This document shows, piece after piece, positions 20,382-33,124 of a stretch of DNA of 64,000 nucleotides (position 1 is the first letter of the stretch; every line of letters begins with the position of its first letter). The position numbers were made by a program, and so were the translations under genes. The DNA is from Tetracentron sinense (lineage: Eukaryota > Streptophyta > Magnoliopsida > Trochodendrales > Trochodendraceae). The stretch lies in NCBI GenBank assembly GCA_015143295.1, contig CM026562.1, positions 620,001 to 684,000 of the forward strand, written 5' to 3'. The notes below the pieces were generated by a model. The model did not search any database. It worked only from the letters and a program-made list of their open reading frames with translations, and was not told where the DNA came from.

Positions 20382-23300
20382 CTGAACACAGTCATTAAAG
20401 TATCAGAATTCTAGAGATACAATTAACTAAAATGAAGCCACTATGGGAAGAAAAAAAAAAGGCACCAAGAAGAATGGCAGGACATAGTTGTGCAGCAAAA
20501 TGTCCGTAGCCATCACCCCACCAGTCATCTATGGAGCATGTGCAACTGATTCCAGACCCACCAATCCTTGTAGGATTCCTATCCCAATTCCCAAATATCA
20601 GCCAACAGTCTGAGACTAACCATCTGATTTATGAACTTCTTTCTGTATTGCTGGTTGAATGGTCAAGAAAGAAGAAGTCCATTTATTGGATTCTACAGAT
20701 CATTGACAATCGGATTAATTTTGAGCTATGATTCTAATACAAGGGTTGACTCATTGACTGGTGGGTCAGAACTCACTAGCATGTGAACCACGTGGAGCAC
20801 CGATGTAATAGAAATATGAATGCGGATACTTCAACTACAGATTAAAATACTGCCTCTTACACAACTATTTGATAGGAAGTTACAAAATGTTCACAATCTT
20901 ACATTACAATAGCAATATTTACAATATGACGGTGTCAATACTATTAAAAATAAAAATAAAAATAAAAAAAGTTTCAGATGCTGAGATAAGTTGTTACCTA
21001 AATTATAAGGATTACTCAGCTACAAATCAATGTGTTCATTTTCCTTCATTACACAAATAAATAGTATACGTAATTAAAAAAGAATGTAAAATTATAGTAT
21101 GATAACTCTATTGATTGCAGTTCGCGGATAAGTATTTCATTCTGAATTTAAGAATATCGGTGAGTGTATAATAAGATTGGATCTTTGCCAGTGCAAAGAT
21201 CCAATCTTTTTTTTTTTTACCGTCCAAAAAAAGATTGGATCTTTGCACTGGCACAATAAATTGGACTGTTCAGCTAATGGGCAACCTCTGTGATAGAACC
21301 ATTGGACAAATTTTAGGCATGCGATCTTGGACAGCTAAAGATGACTAGTTATATTAACAGAGTAAAACATCCGTAAATCAGGTAGTATAACCTGAAAATT
21401 TTGAATTTAGATATTCACCAGCTGAAATATGAATTTTGAATGATGATCCATCCAATAGTGTATGAATTTTGAGTTACATCCATCCAAGAGGTGGCCCATC
21501 TATATTCAGTAAGATGTCTCAATGGTATGAGCTGGACGCAAAGTGTGTCCATTATGAAGAGAAAAAATAGTTACTGACAATAATCAAGTCCACTATATAA
21601 TAGATGTTAAATTACTTGCAACGAAGCAGTTAGCGGCATGGTGGTCAAACGACTTTGCTTAGAGCGCTGAGGTTATAAAATTGAAGTTCTCTTGCATCTC
21701 AGCAATTTAACACAATTATGGAACTTGGCTAAGTTTCACTGCTCCAACTGTAATATAGGCCAGTTTAGTTTCCAGAAAACCACGTAGTCCTAGATCTGAC
21801 TAACTACTACAAGAGATTATTATTATATAGGTGTCTAGGCGGCAGCCATCAGAAAATAATAAAAATATCAAGAAAAATTTGAAAAAACTATTGAAAACTA
21901 TGTTTATGCAAGTAATGTAATAAAAGTCAACCAACGTTTTATATAGATTCCATGGCTTGCTTTTAGAAAACAATTAAAGTGAAGTGGTGGCTAGTCCATC
22001 ATGCTAATGCATGTTTTAAACCGAAAACAATCTGGCTAACTAACAGATCGTTCGAGAGTCGAGACTAATGAAAAGTTGGACATCTATCAGATGGGTATAG
22101 CCCAAAAATTAGACCATGGCCATCAGTTGCAGAGCTAAGTGGATGGCACTAACAAATAGATCGGGTGGTTGTAAGTGTCCATTAAGTGTGACTTTTGGGT
22201 TATACCCCATGTCCATATATCAAACAGGTCCACATACATGAGTCCGGCAGGTCTAAGGTATGAGGAAGTAGAGTTCCTCCAGGATGATGGACCTCAGGTC
22301 ACTGTAAATTTTCTCTTTAATTAATTAATACCCTCATTTCATCATCAGTATAATGATCCCCCATCAAACAAAGCTTGATCATCAGTAACTGCAGTGTAAG
22401 GAATGGTAGAGACAGTAACTTACAACTAAAACTCCTTCCAGAAGTGATGATTTTATCTGGCAAACTCCATCACATATAGTGGCATTGGCTGAACTATTTC
22501 CAACGGCACCTTCAGCAAGAAACCTTTCTAGTTCCCGATAAGAATGGTATTGATTTGACCTGAACGAGTCTGAAGCATAAAGAACTGCGTATGTAGCTCC
22601 AGACTGCTCCACAGAACTAATAAGCTCAGATAAAATCACACCTGTATATGTGATCAAACCCAGAATCAGCAATTTACGCTGAAAAGTCAAATCATTCACA
22701 CAAGGACTTTCAGGTTAACATGCCTTCTGACCACCATGAAGGCTTTAAGATTAAAATAACTTCTCTGATTGCTACAAGGATTTTAAAAAGTGACATACCT
22801 TCTGAACGAGTTTGGTCAAGTTCTCCAAGAGAACGGGAGACTCCATTGCAGAACATAAGCAAATCTGCTTGCCCTTTTGGTCTCTTTTCCATCCTTGAAA
22901 CCAGATAGTCCTGTTTTTCTCTCATTTAAAAACAAAAAATTTGAATCAGATCTTTGCAATGTATCCCTCCCAACCCAATAATGAGTCATATAGCAATGTT
23001 CAAGTCATGTTACATGGACTGAATCCAGGTCTGCAAGTTTCTTAAAATCTTCACCCTCTAAAGAACAAGACCCCAGGAAAGCAATTTCGCTGACTCCTAG
23101 ACCATGCCCACAAGCTTCTGTAAACCCCAAAATCAAAGAATTTTCCATCGTCTCTTTCACCTCTGATGCAGCAACATATGGGTATGCCATTGAAAAATTG
23201 GACCTTGTGAAGGAGTCCTGTTAGAGAGAGAGAGGTAAGTATATAAGTTACAACTTGGAGAGCTTTAATGCAAAGTTTCTCGAATAACCTCTTTTAGAGA

Positions 23301-24349
23301 TCTGACCAGGAAACTGGTTCAATGTAATATAGCATATTAGAAATACCTTGAGCAAGTCTCTAAGAGCTGGATCTGCATGTTTGTTTCTAGAAATATCTGA
23401 AGATTGAAACTACAGGTAACCAAAGGATATCATATTAGTAACTAGGAGCATGAACAAATAGTAGCATTGACGGCCAAGATGCAAATAATACATTCCAACA
23501 ACACAGCTGACTTGCTCTGTCAACAGATGAGTTGTGATAGATGAACTTAGATGCTAGCTCTTGTGTCGGTCTCAGCCATGGACAGTGGGTCTTAGATAAG
23601 TTGACTCTTGGAAAACCAATACAATAGCATGTCCACACAATTGGACAAAATTAAAGAAATATTTGTATATACATATTAGTTCATTATTTAATATAAAAAA
23701 CGTTGTTAACCAGAAAGATATACTTAATTTATATTAATTTCCACCAATCAAAAAAAAAATATACATATATATATTAATTTTCATTCAAGCCAAGAAAAAT
23801 ACAAGGAAGAAGAAAAAAGGGAGATAAGATTTGAAAATGGCTCAATCTTAATGTATGGAAGGATTCTACTGGGTCTCATTTGATTATGCTTTCCATGGAG
23901 CAAGGGCTTCACAAAGCTCATGTGAAGGCCAAGATAAATGAGAAGACAAATGACGAGCAAGTGAAAGTATTCCGCAGGAAGTAGAATATAGTTCTTTCAA
24001 TATATTACATGCAATACTTCTCAAAACCTCTTACCTCTCTACCAACAAAAACAAGTGCAATATCCACAGGCTGCTGAAGTTTCTCCCCCGAACACTAAGG
24101 AAAACATGCCAAGTATGAGGGATTGAAGAGTACCACATCAAAAATTTTACTGCCCTTTCTTATTCGAGAATAAATGCCAAAGCAAATCAAAGTCTAAAGC
24201 AGCATAAAGATTACCGCCAATTGTAGTTGAAAAGGAAAAAGAATACCAGTAAGTTTGACCAGCCCCCTTCAGACAGAACAGACTGAGCCAAATCCTTTGG
24301 GGTGATGGTACGATAATTTACAGCTTCCTTCGTCCCGTCGTTTGAAGAT
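20289..24349 (-). CDS. Type I membrane protein with Ac45/Voa1-like tail, seven exons, 5' partial
   Basis: Homologue of a conserved plant protein family (I recall Arabidopsis At3g13410) whose C-terminal segment resembles the V-ATPase accessory subunit Ac45/Voa1. Exons on the minus strand are 24349-24247, 24094-24035, 23409-23347, 23217-23014, 22910-22799, 22641-22424 and 20381-20289, with consistent phases and GT/AG borders. The protein has a lumenal part (VNYRTITPKDLAQSVLSEGG; PVDIALVFVGRE; SNFSMAYPYVAAS; VSRMEKRPKGQADLLMF; SVEQSGATYAVLYASD). One membrane helix crosses the exon 6/7 junction (LLEGVLV then GIVLLIILISGLCCMMG). A short cytosolic tail IDTPTRFETPQDS ends the protein. The first visible exon begins in phase 2, so at least one upstream exon with the signal peptide is missing. 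Membership is confident; the V-ATPase role is inferred. Confidence 0.88.
21173..21256. repeat. Inverted repeat cluster (hairpin)
   Basis: AAGATTGGATCTTTGC at 21173-21188 pairs with GCAAAGATCCAATCTT at 21193-21208 across a CAGT loop. A third arm AAGATTGGATCTTTGCACTG starts near 21231. It lies in the last intron of the membrane-protein gene and looks MITE-like. Confidence 0.7.
22424..22641 (-). CDS. Membrane protein exon, VILSELISSVEQSG onward
   Basis: Two bases plus 72 codons through AVLYASDSFRSNQY and ERFLAEGAVGNSSANATICD to KSSLLEGVLV. The acceptor is ATACAG and the donor GTAAGT. It begins the membrane helix. Confidence 0.9.
22799..22910 (-). CDS. Membrane protein exon, DYLVSRMEKRPKGQADLLMF onward
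   Basis: Thirty-seven codons plus one base, ending QTRSE + G before GTATGTC; acceptor AACAG. Confidence 0.9.
23014..23217 (-). CDS. Membrane protein exon, DSFTRSNFSMAYPYVAAS onward
   Basis: Sixty-eight codons ending FKKLADLDSVH before a GTAACA donor; acceptor AACAG. Confidence 0.9.
23347..23409 (-). CDS. Membrane protein exon, FQSSDISRNKHADPALRDLL
   Basis: Twenty-one codons, acceptor TGTAG, donor GTATTT. There is no ATG in it. Confidence 0.87.
24035..24094 (-). CDS. Membrane protein exon, CSGEKLQQPVDIALVFVGRE
   Basis: Twenty codons, acceptor TTAG before TGTTCG, donor GTAAGAGG. Confidence 0.87.
24247..24349 (-). CDS. Membrane protein, first visible exon
   Basis: One base plus 34 codons, SSNDGTKEAVNYRTITPKDL to GGWSNLL. 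The acceptor is CTGCAG before ATCTTC and the donor is GTATTC. It starts with the last base of a codon split with a missing upstream exon. Confidence 0.85.
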
Positions 24350-24399
24350 CTGCAGTTACTTATGATTAAACAATATGAGATTCTGATCTGCAGCGCCTT

Positions 24400-24720
24400 A
24401 TATAATTTTTTATTATTTTTTTATATATGTAATTGTTTTTTAAAAGGTCAGAACCCAAAACACAAAGAAGAAAGTCATCAACCAGGAGAAACGAGACTAG
24501 GAAAAAACTGCAAACCCCTGACTGGAGTCAACAAAAACAGATAATCAGTTAGGGAAACAAGTAGCTATCCTAGGCTCTTTAAGACGTCCAATTGATAACC
24601 GCTAGAATCGATTCCATCTTTCCTTCAAAGATTCACTTGTTCCTCTCCTTCCAGATATTCCATACCATAACAATAGGGAGCATCTTCCAAAGGATGCTGC
24701 CTTTAGGAAAAAACACTCCC
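24400..24720 (-). mobile_element. LINE ORF2 C-terminal fragment
   Basis: Minus-strand translation gives LWKMLPIVMVWNIWKERNK then IFEGKMES, resembling the tail of plant L1-type ORF2. A T-rich stretch at 24405-24440 fits its poly(A) end. Confidence 0.65.
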
Positions 24721-24792
24721 AAGGGCCAACCCAACCCATAATGAAATCTTTATATAAACTTAATCAATTCAATGAAATAAAAATTAAAATAT

Positions 24793-24823
<31 letters not shown>

Positions 24824-25404
24824 ATAAAACAAGCACCAGGACAAACCAACACTACAGAATATCTTTGAGCCAGTACTTCGTATATAAACATCTGGAAATC
24901 TGAAAATTGTAAAGCTCAAAAACATGTCCAACAAGAATTTAATTTAGATTATCTGGTTTTTCCATAATGTCTAGAAGAGAAAAGGGCATAAATGTAGTCT
25001 GTATAAAAGTGAGATTTGGCTTAGTATATGCATCATTCCTTTCCATAACACCCAGGGCTAGGAACTCTTCTTCTTTCAAGTTCGTCATTATGTAATCTAA
25101 AAGTATAAGACGAAAGACAATGCGTACTCATATTGGTGAGAAGACCAGAGAAATGCAGGGACAGTGGACTGCAAGGTCAAACCAAGCGGAGCCTGTGCTG
25201 CAAGAAGCAAAAATGCCAACAAAGCCACAAGAACTGCCATTATCTCCTCCTAAACCATGTCGAAGAGAAACAGAACCCTCAATTAGAATTCACACAATAA
25301 TAAGGCCAGATATCAACAAAATAAAGAAGAAAAACAAATGGGGAACAAAGCGAGACTACCGAGCAGGCAAGCACAAAATCAAACAGAAAATAAGAAAATC
25401 ATAA
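24721..25404. other. Spacer with (TA)n, no gene
   Basis: A (TA)n run lies at about 24793-24817. The open plus frame at 25120-25404 has biased Lys/Pro content and no domain. Confidence 0.45.
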
Positions 25405-26050
25405 TTATTTTTATCGGTAATCAGGAAAAAAAAATTTAATAGAAAACAGCAGAAGACATGAAAGAAAAAGGTTCACCAAAAGAAGGAAAAAAAAAACAAA
25501 GATTAAAAAAAAACTATACAGCTATACAACTTAAAAACATAACTGATACATAAGTGGTGATACAAATCCCCTCCTAAACTAGAATTAGAGAAGGAACCCC
25601 TAATTCCAATAAATTCCCCCTAATGGAGAACCACTATAAATTGAGCTGACGAACACCCGACCAATTCCTAGCCAAGGACAAAGCTGCTGGGTCCTCAAAA
25701 AGGCGTATGTTCCTCTCCTTCAGTACAGACCAAGAGATAGCCCCTGGTGGGAGAACGGAGAGCGCACACTGTTGCTAGGAGGATCCAACACTATCGAAAA
25801 CTAGCAAGATAAGAAGCGAGGAAAGACCAAAACAACTCTGAGATAGGAGAGGAAAGAAGACCAGATACCCCTCATAATAGGACAATGCAATAATAGGTGA
25901 TCCGCTGATTTCTCGGGGGAGGGGCATATGACACACCGATTTGCTAAACTCCAACCCCTATTTCTGAGATGATCGCACGTAAGTTTCTTGTCCAAAGATG
26001 CAGTCCAAAGATATAAAGATACCTTGGATGGAACACCCTACTACCACAAT
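25405..26050 (-). mobile_element. LINE reverse transcriptase zinc-finger and tail fragment
   Basis: The minus strand reads LTCDHLRNRGWSLANRCVIC then KSADHLLLHCPIMRGIWSSF, the zf-RVT domain that follows RT in plant L1 elements. It then reads AISWSVLKERNIRLFEDPAA and a stop. The catalytic RT domain is absent. Confidence 0.8.
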
Positions 26051-27469
26051 CTTATGGGAAAATAAGAGGCTAGGCCCAACTAGCAAGGTTAGTAGGAAAG
26101 AGCTCATTGAAAACCAACCTTTATTGTCCTTAACTTAAACACAACCATCTCTAGCGAAACGGGATGAGGAAACCGAAATACGCGGTTAAGGATTCACAAT
26201 CGTTCAAACTACACCTCAACCTAAGGGTCCAAGTACCTAACCCACCACTCCTGTCTACTGAGGAAGCTACTAAAAGCCTCATTGTCTACCGCAAATAGAA
26301 AGGGCTTCCCAAAATCATGCTTTAAAGTTGGAAGGACGACACCAAACATCCTTCCAAAACTTCACATCCTCTTTATTACCCTACCCACCTAATATCTAAT
26401 ATGCCTCAAAAAATTCTTCCTCACCTTCAAAATATTGAATCAAGGTATCCAAGTTTTTCATTGTGTATCCAAGCGTATCTTAGCGTATCCTAATTTTTTC
26501 CGTCGTATCCAACCAATACGCCGATACGTATTCAAAAATCGACTGACCGATATGGCACCCAATATCGATATTTTGAACCATGATCATCAATTTAGCTAGT
26601 TTCTACCCCGATCCGTACAAACCCTCTCAACTACATTATCTAGAAAAAATGTGCCTGTTGGACAGTAGGACATGCAGCACTCCCACCCATCACCATATCA
26701 CCCTTATTGGTCCTCTATAACAAACCTTTGAGCCTCTAATTCCCCCATTCTGAGACCTTCCCCTCCAAGCTTTCTTAGACACTATTCTTCCTCGAGTATT
26801 GTGTGCCTAAAGTACCTCCTTCCCGATAGTATTAGCTTAGCTTCCCCTTGCAAGAATGGATACTTATCGAACCTCGAGACGAGAGCAACGTTATCTCCAA
26901 AAGGCAAATTGAAAATGGGCAATCAAAAGTTTTAGCATGACCCCTAAATTGAGAAGGCCCCCCACTTGTACACTAGAGTCGCACCTTACTTTATCATCCT
27001 CATCTTCTACCTCATTATCATAGTTACCAAACACCCGTATTATACCCATATAGTACCCGTATAATACTTTTAGAGGGGGTTGCCGTTTAAAACTGCGTAA
27101 TTTTGCCGTGTTACATGTTTTACGTGTATCGCCATATAATACCCGTTTAATACACGAATTATATATTAAACGTGTACAATACCAGTGTTTTTGCCATACT
27201 TTTACTATGTTAAACGCATATTCCATATTAAATGATTGTTATTAATTAATATTATGATTTTTATTTATTTATAATCATTAATTATTTTTAAAAAAATTTG
27301 TACTTTTACCGTGGTTTTGCCATATAACACTCGTACTTCCTGAATGGATCATTGTCGTATTATACCCGTACTTGGTAACTATGCTCATTATGTCTGCAAC
27401 CAACACTATAATGAACCAAGTTGACTCAATGGCTGGGTATAACCGAAATTACTACTTGATAATGGGCGT
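26051..27469. other. Probable LINE-derived and dispersed repeat sequence
   Basis: No coding motif was recognised. 26446-26580 holds the 'GTATCCAAG / GCGTATC' dispersed repeat ending TTTTGAACCATGATC. 27040-27370 has repeated ATACCCGTA words. Confidence 0.4.
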
Positions 27470-27865
27470 TCTCTTCCTCGATTTTTACTACCTAAGGAAC
27501 CACAGCAACACTCGCTTGTTTAACTTGAATCCAAGATTCCTTAGATAATTTTGATCCCTCATTCTCGGATCGATCTCTGACAAACCTCCACACAAATCAC
27601 TTATCTTTGAGAATGTCTTTGTGTTCCACAGATAAAAAGGAATCCCCTCATTAAGACCTAACCAAAAGCTCGAAGAGAAATCTTAACTTGGAGTCCCATC
27701 CACACACAACCACCACTTATTGATGAATACGGAATTAGCTGATCTTAGGGGACAGGATTGTTACTAGATAACCCATGCACTATCTCAAATCGCTTAACCT
27801 CAATGACTAATGTTGTCCAAGATTGGATAAGCGAAGTGCGTTCATCAGCTATAATTAATATGTTA

Positions 27866-27910
<45 letters not shown>

Positions 27911-28440
27911 CCCACCCAATCACGGTTGTGATTAAGAAATAAACAGATCAAAGACAAACTCAACCTTCCATGTTGGACAAGTGGAAAATACCTCAACCCG
28001 GGTGTTGTTCATGTTCTGGTGCTACCATAAACACATTGAGCAAGCTTACCTACCGCTCGACCTAAACCTTTAACGAGATCCTCCTGTGGTGGCAAAGGTC
28101 TACAGGGGATGAATGATCGAAAAACTTCTTCACATGCTTTCCATCCCCATTGATTGTTACCCGAAGAAAACACATGCACCGACCCCTACCTTGAGAATAA
28201 GGGATCAAGGTGAGGGAAATGAAGGCTCCAAATCATTTGTTTTTCCTCTCTACAATCACGACACTCGATTTACACCGGCACTTGTCGACTGGGTAGGCAC
28301 TCGAATCTTCTTTAATGTTGTTAGCAACAATCTTGAGTACCCACCAAAAAGCGTCTTCTTTCACCTTTATCTCTAAGACATAACTCCCTCTCTCTATACA
28401 ATTTTCAGCATTGTACCCCCTATACTTCTTCCTCAAAATC
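27470..28440 (-). mobile_element. LINE ORF1 fragment (DUF4283-like)
   Basis: The minus strand encodes GIPFYLWNTKTFSKISDLCG then GLSEID near 27690-27560, which fits the DUF4283 gag-like domain of plant LINE ORF1. Further upstream, KSSVVIVERKNKWF and CMCFLRVTINGDGKHVKKF fit its N-terminal part. A (CT)n run lies within it. Confidence 0.5.
27868..27907. repeat. (CT)n microsatellite
   Basis: About 20 CT units in a row. Confidence 0.95.
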
Positions 28441-28638
28441 AAAAAATTTCAATTCTGCAAAAAAGGTTTTCTTCCTTGCCATGCTTTAAGACATAAGTGT
28501 TAGTGTGCGATTCTGACGGAAAAAAACATGTACGTTGATGGAAAAACCTCCATTTCTCGGTATAAAACCTTAGTTAGGAAGGGCTAAAAAATAGAAATCC
28601 ATGGTTTTGAGCAGAAGGAGAGAAAAATAAAATGCATG

Positions 28639-28990
28639 TGTAACAGATCTATAATTCTGTTACAAGGAGTTTCAGCAACTGCGGAAATTAAGGAGTGCAG
28701 AGAAGAAAATGATCTCGTTAGAGGGAGATCAGACCTCAGAACTCGTTCGAGAGAATTCTCACCTCCAAACTCTGAATAGAGAAGCAAATCAAAAACCGTT
28801 TATTCCATAGTCCCATACGGCCTTACACTCTTAACACAACAAGGAGACAAGAAGCCTAATTGAAAGAAACTTCCTAAATAACTAATCATCTAATATTAGT
28901 AACCATCTAGAAAAGAAAGTAGAAACAATAAGACTATGCTACGACTATTGGCTATGCTAAGACTATTGGCCCCCTAAAAGGGTTGTAACA
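28639..28990 (-). repeat. 3' LTR of Reina-like element
   Basis: 352 bases; the partner LTR is 320 bases, the difference being small indels. It is preceded by GCATG. Confidence 0.93.
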
Positions 28991-29004
28991 TTCCACCCCC
29001 CATA
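28991..29004 (-). other. Polypurine tract of Reina-like element
   Basis: Minus-strand TATGGGGGGTGGAA lies directly before the TGTTACAACC start of the LTR. Confidence 0.7.
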
Positions 29005-29019
29005 ATATGAACCTTGACC

Positions 29020-30401
29020 TCAAGGTTTAAAATCTAGAAAACGATCTTGAATCTTCGGCCAAAGTTCCCAAGTGGCATCTTCTTCGAGCAGATGAGCCCA
29101 TTTAATCAATACTTCCGTTATGTCGCGATTATTTTGTTTCATAGGCCGACAATCTAAAATAGCCTCTGGAGTAAGTTCAAAGAATCCGTTATCTGAAGAA
29201 AGAGGCAGATTTGTAGAAACACTGACGAGTTCCCAAGTTTCTTCTTCAAGCATAACACATGAAACACCGGATGAATACGCAATGTGGCAGGTAAATCTAG
29301 TTTGTATGCTACTGACCCAATCTTTTTCAACACTTGGTATGGCCCATAATAACAAGGGAACAACTTGGTAGAGCTTCTTAATGCCATTGATGCTTGACTA
29401 TATGGTTGTAAAAGCAGAAAAACCATATCTCCTACATCAAACGATCGCTCTAAACGATGTTTATCAACTTGCACTTTCATTCGAACTTGAGCTGAAGCTA
29501 AGTTCTCTTTTAACAGCCTAAGAATGCGGTCTCGTGACAATAACTCTTGTTCAATAGTGGTGGTTCCCTGAACATATGTCTCAACACTTGGTGCTTGACA
29601 ACCATAAACTGCTTCAAATGGTGTCATTTTTATGGATTCAAGGTAGGCTGTATTATAGTTCCATTCCACCCAAGGTAACTATCGTGTCCACTGCTTTGGT
29701 TGCACCACTGAGAACCCAAGCAACGGTTCACCCGCTCAGTTTGGCCATCAATCTACAAGTGGTATGAAGTGCTCATCCGCAACTCTGTTCCTTGCAATTG
29801 AAACAACTCTCGCCAAAATGCACTTGTGAAAATACTATCTCTGTCACGAACTATTGAGGTTGGCATGCCATGCAATTTGAATACATGTTCAACAATAACA
29901 TGAGCTACTTGACTTGCACCATAAGGATGAGACAACAGAGCAAAATGTGCATACTTGCTTAAACGGTCCAAAATGTGCATACTTGCTTAAACGGTCCACC
30001 ACCACCAAAATAACAGTTTTACCGTTGGAGGAGGGAAGTCCAATGAAATCCATTGGTATATCTTTCCACACATTTTCGGGAATTGGCAAGGGTTGTAATA
30101 ACCCTAGTGAAGCAATTAATTCAGCCTTGTTACGTTGACATATGTCACATGCAACAATATACTCTTTTAAGTCACGTTTCATGCCTTTCCAAAAGAAATT
30201 TCGACGTATCCGCTTGCTGGTTTTTAGATAGCCTGCATGCCCACCTTCAGGAGAATCATGAAATTGTTGCATCACTACTGTCTTGCCGGCTGAATTGGGA
30301 TCCAACACCAAACGACCTTTGTATTTCAAACATCCATTCTCTAGTGTATGGTGCGAATATTTTGTAAACCCTTGTTGGAGCTGTTGGCGGATATTAGACA
30401 A
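29020..30401 (-). pseudogene. Integrase with chromodomain-like C-terminus, broken
   Basis: Visible are the zinc-binding part (VACDICQRNKAE), the core (PENVWKDIPMDFIGLPSSNG, VVVDRLSKYAHF, FKLHGMPTSIVRDRDSIFTS), the C-terminal YGPYQVLKKIGSVAYKLDLP and a chromodomain-like VLIKWAHLLEEDATWELWP. A 28-bp tandem duplication (29942-29969 and 29970-29997) shifts the frame in the core. Confidence 0.88.
29942..29997. repeat. 28-bp tandem duplication in integrase
   Basis: Two perfect copies of a unit starting AAAATGTGCATACTTGC. The length is not a multiple of three, so the integrase frame is broken. Confidence 0.93.
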
Positions 30402-32080
30402 CTAGGTGCTATCATCCGCCTCTTTAATGATGTCTTCTACATATCTCTGCACATGCATAGAGATACCATGGAGTGTAGCATCAGTAGCAAATCGTGATAG
30501 GGCGTCAGCAACCTGATTTTCAACTCCTTTCTTATAAACAATCTCATAGTCATACCCCATTAATTTAGAGAGCCAATGATGTTGTGTCGGAGTTGATACT
30601 CGTTGCTCATCCATGTATTTAATGCTTTTATGATCAGTCCTGATTTGAAATCGCCTTCCAAGTAAGTAAGGTCTCCACTTCGTCACTGCATGCAAAATGC
30701 TAATCATCTCTTTCTCATAAATTGCAAGTCCTTTGCTGTGATTTGGCAACACCCTACTTAGGTATGCTATTGGCAGCTTCTCTTGCATTAGAACAGCCCC
30801 TATCACTTCCCCGGACGCATCACATTCAATAACAAATTGTTTTGAAAAGTCTGGAAGTGCTAGTACTGGAGTTGTTGTCATTGCTCTTTTGACCGCCTCA
30901 AATGCCGCTTCAGCTGCTTCATTCCACACAAATGAATCTTTTTTTAGCAGTGATGTTAATGGGGCACTAATCTGCCCATACCCACGGACAAATTTTCTTT
31001 AATAACCTGTTAGCTCAAGGAAGCCTCATAGTGCCTTAATTGTGGTTGGCCTTGGCCAATCAATCATACACTGTATTTTCCGAGGATCTGCAGCTACTCC
31101 TTCCTTGGAAACGACATGTCCTAAGTACTCCACTTGTTTCTAACCAAATGCACACTTAGATCTCTTAACATACAATTGGTTCTCACGTAGTATAGTGAGA
31201 ACAATCATAAGATGTGATAAATGAGATTCCCAAGTTTTACTGTAAATCAAGATGTCATCAAAAAATACTAGTACAAATTGTCAAAGGTACCTCTGAAATA
31301 AATCATTCATCAAGCTTTGAAATGTGGCAGGGGCATTGGTTAGTCCGAATGGCATGACTAAGAATTCGTAGTATCCATCTACGTTCAAAAAACTGTTTTT
31401 GATATGTCATCCTCTACTACTCTAATCTGGTGATAACCGGCTCGAAGATCAAGCTTAGTATAATATGCCGCCCCATTCAACTCGTCCAAAAGTTCATCAA
31501 TCAATGGATTCGGGAAGCGATCTTTCACAGTAATATTATTCAAGGCTCTATAATCAATGCATAACCACCAAGAAGCGATGAATATGGGCTGCTATTTTGT
31601 CTGATAATCCCAGATAACAGCATCTCTATAACTTGCCTCTCAATCTCCCCCATTTGAAAATGAGGGTATCAATACGGTCTAACACTGACCAATTGGCTGC
31701 CCGGTGTTAAGATAATTTTGTGATCATGACTCCGCTTTGGAGGCAACTCTTTAGGTTCTTCAAAAAGGTCTGAGAACTGATTTGATAATTGGGAAAGTAA
31801 CTGGTTCTCCGGTACCTCTTGTTTACCCTCCATCTTTTGACACATGTACAACAGTGCGCATGATGCCCCACTTCGAATGGCTTTGCAACCCTTGGACGGG
31901 TTGATGATTTGTGAATATTGTTCAGTCATGCCTTTGATCATAACTTTTTGACTGTTAGAATTAAATCGCATCCACATTTCGGAAAAATCCCATAAAATCG
32001 GTCCCAAGGTACATAACCATTGGGCACCCAAGACCATATCGCATCCACCAAATTCTAATAGGTATACGTCAGCGATGAAG
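30402..32080 (-). pseudogene. Reverse transcriptase and RNase H of Reina-like element, broken
   Basis: The RT motif FFDDILIYSK is encoded around 31262-31233 (FDDI at 31251-31262). The protease-RT linker lies at 32037-31669. RNase H is clear at 30929-30402 (FVIECDASGEVIGAVLMQEK, IRTDHKSIKYM, VADALSRFA). Stops between 31669 and 30930 break the frame. Confidence 0.88.
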
Positions 32081-33124
32081 TCAACTTGTTTGAATTTGAC
32101 ACCCTAAACGCCTTGCCAGCTTGACATTCAAAAAATTATGGGTGCTGCCCGTGGCGATCAATATCACTATTGGTTGCCTTTTTATCGTTCCTTGCACCCG
32201 CATAGTTTGTGATGTTGCTGGTCCGGTAAGGGCATGGAATGAAATCTTAGGATCCTCACTTGCATCTTGATCACACTGATCCAAATCTGGTTCAGCATCT
32301 TCTACCACCTCATCAAAGTGCTTTACATCCTCCATTTCCCCTTCAATCAAGAAGAATTGTGGGGCCTTGCAACGATGATTTGCCGAAAACTTTTCATCGT
32401 AATTAAAGCATAAACCCTTGGCTCTTCTCTCCCTCATCTCGGCAACAGTTAGCCATTTAAAGTTTGAGCCGGCTATTTTTGTTGTAGTGCTTGCAGGTGG
32501 TGTGTAGGTCATTCCACTCAAAATTGATGTAGTTGGTGTTTCGCTCCTAAACAGCCCTGGTCTTGATTGTTTACGTAATGATGTCACTCTCTCGTCAAAT
32601 AAACGAGCTTCGAACATTGTTAGTGGCTTATGACTTTTGACATCACACCGAATGTCCTCCCTAAGCCCTTCCACAAAGAAACCAATCAAGTGGCTAGTTG
32701 GTATATCAGGAAGACGACTGGATATCCGCTCAAACTCAGCCTGGTAGTCACGAAGATTGCCAGTTTGTCGAAGTCGCTTAATTGCAGCTGAGTAATGCTC
32801 AAATTTCGTCGGTCCAAACCGCAACACTAATGCTTCCAAAAACATCCGCCAAGTAATAACCTCATATTGTTGTTCTATCCAATGGTACCATGAAGGGCTT
32901 CCTTCTCTAGATGACACAACCAAAAAGCGTTGATCCGGTTCAATTTTGTGAGACTTCATAAACCATTCTGCTTGATTCAACCAAGGAATCGGATCTAAAC
33001 CGTCAAAACGTGGAAAATCTAAATGTAGGGTACGCATCTGAGTTATACCTCCCCTCTCATTGTTGTTTGACTCTCCATCTCCCGTAGTGAATCCCCATGC
33101 TGAAGAGTGTGCTGGATTTGACAT
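32081..33124 (-). pseudogene. Gag and protease start of Reina-like element
   Basis: An open frame of 347 codons: gag core (TLHLDFPRFDGLDPIPWLNQ, YEVITWRMFLEALVLRFGP), a degenerate zinc knuckle (CFNYDEKFSANHRCK, with Tyr where a second Cys is expected) and a protease motif ILIATGSTHNFL. The catalytic Asp of the usual D-S/T-G is Ala here (codon 32155-32153). Confidence 0.88.

Noticed and set aside
25120-25404. 94-codon Lys-rich frame
   Set aside because: Compositionally biased and bordered by LINE fragments, with no homology recognised.
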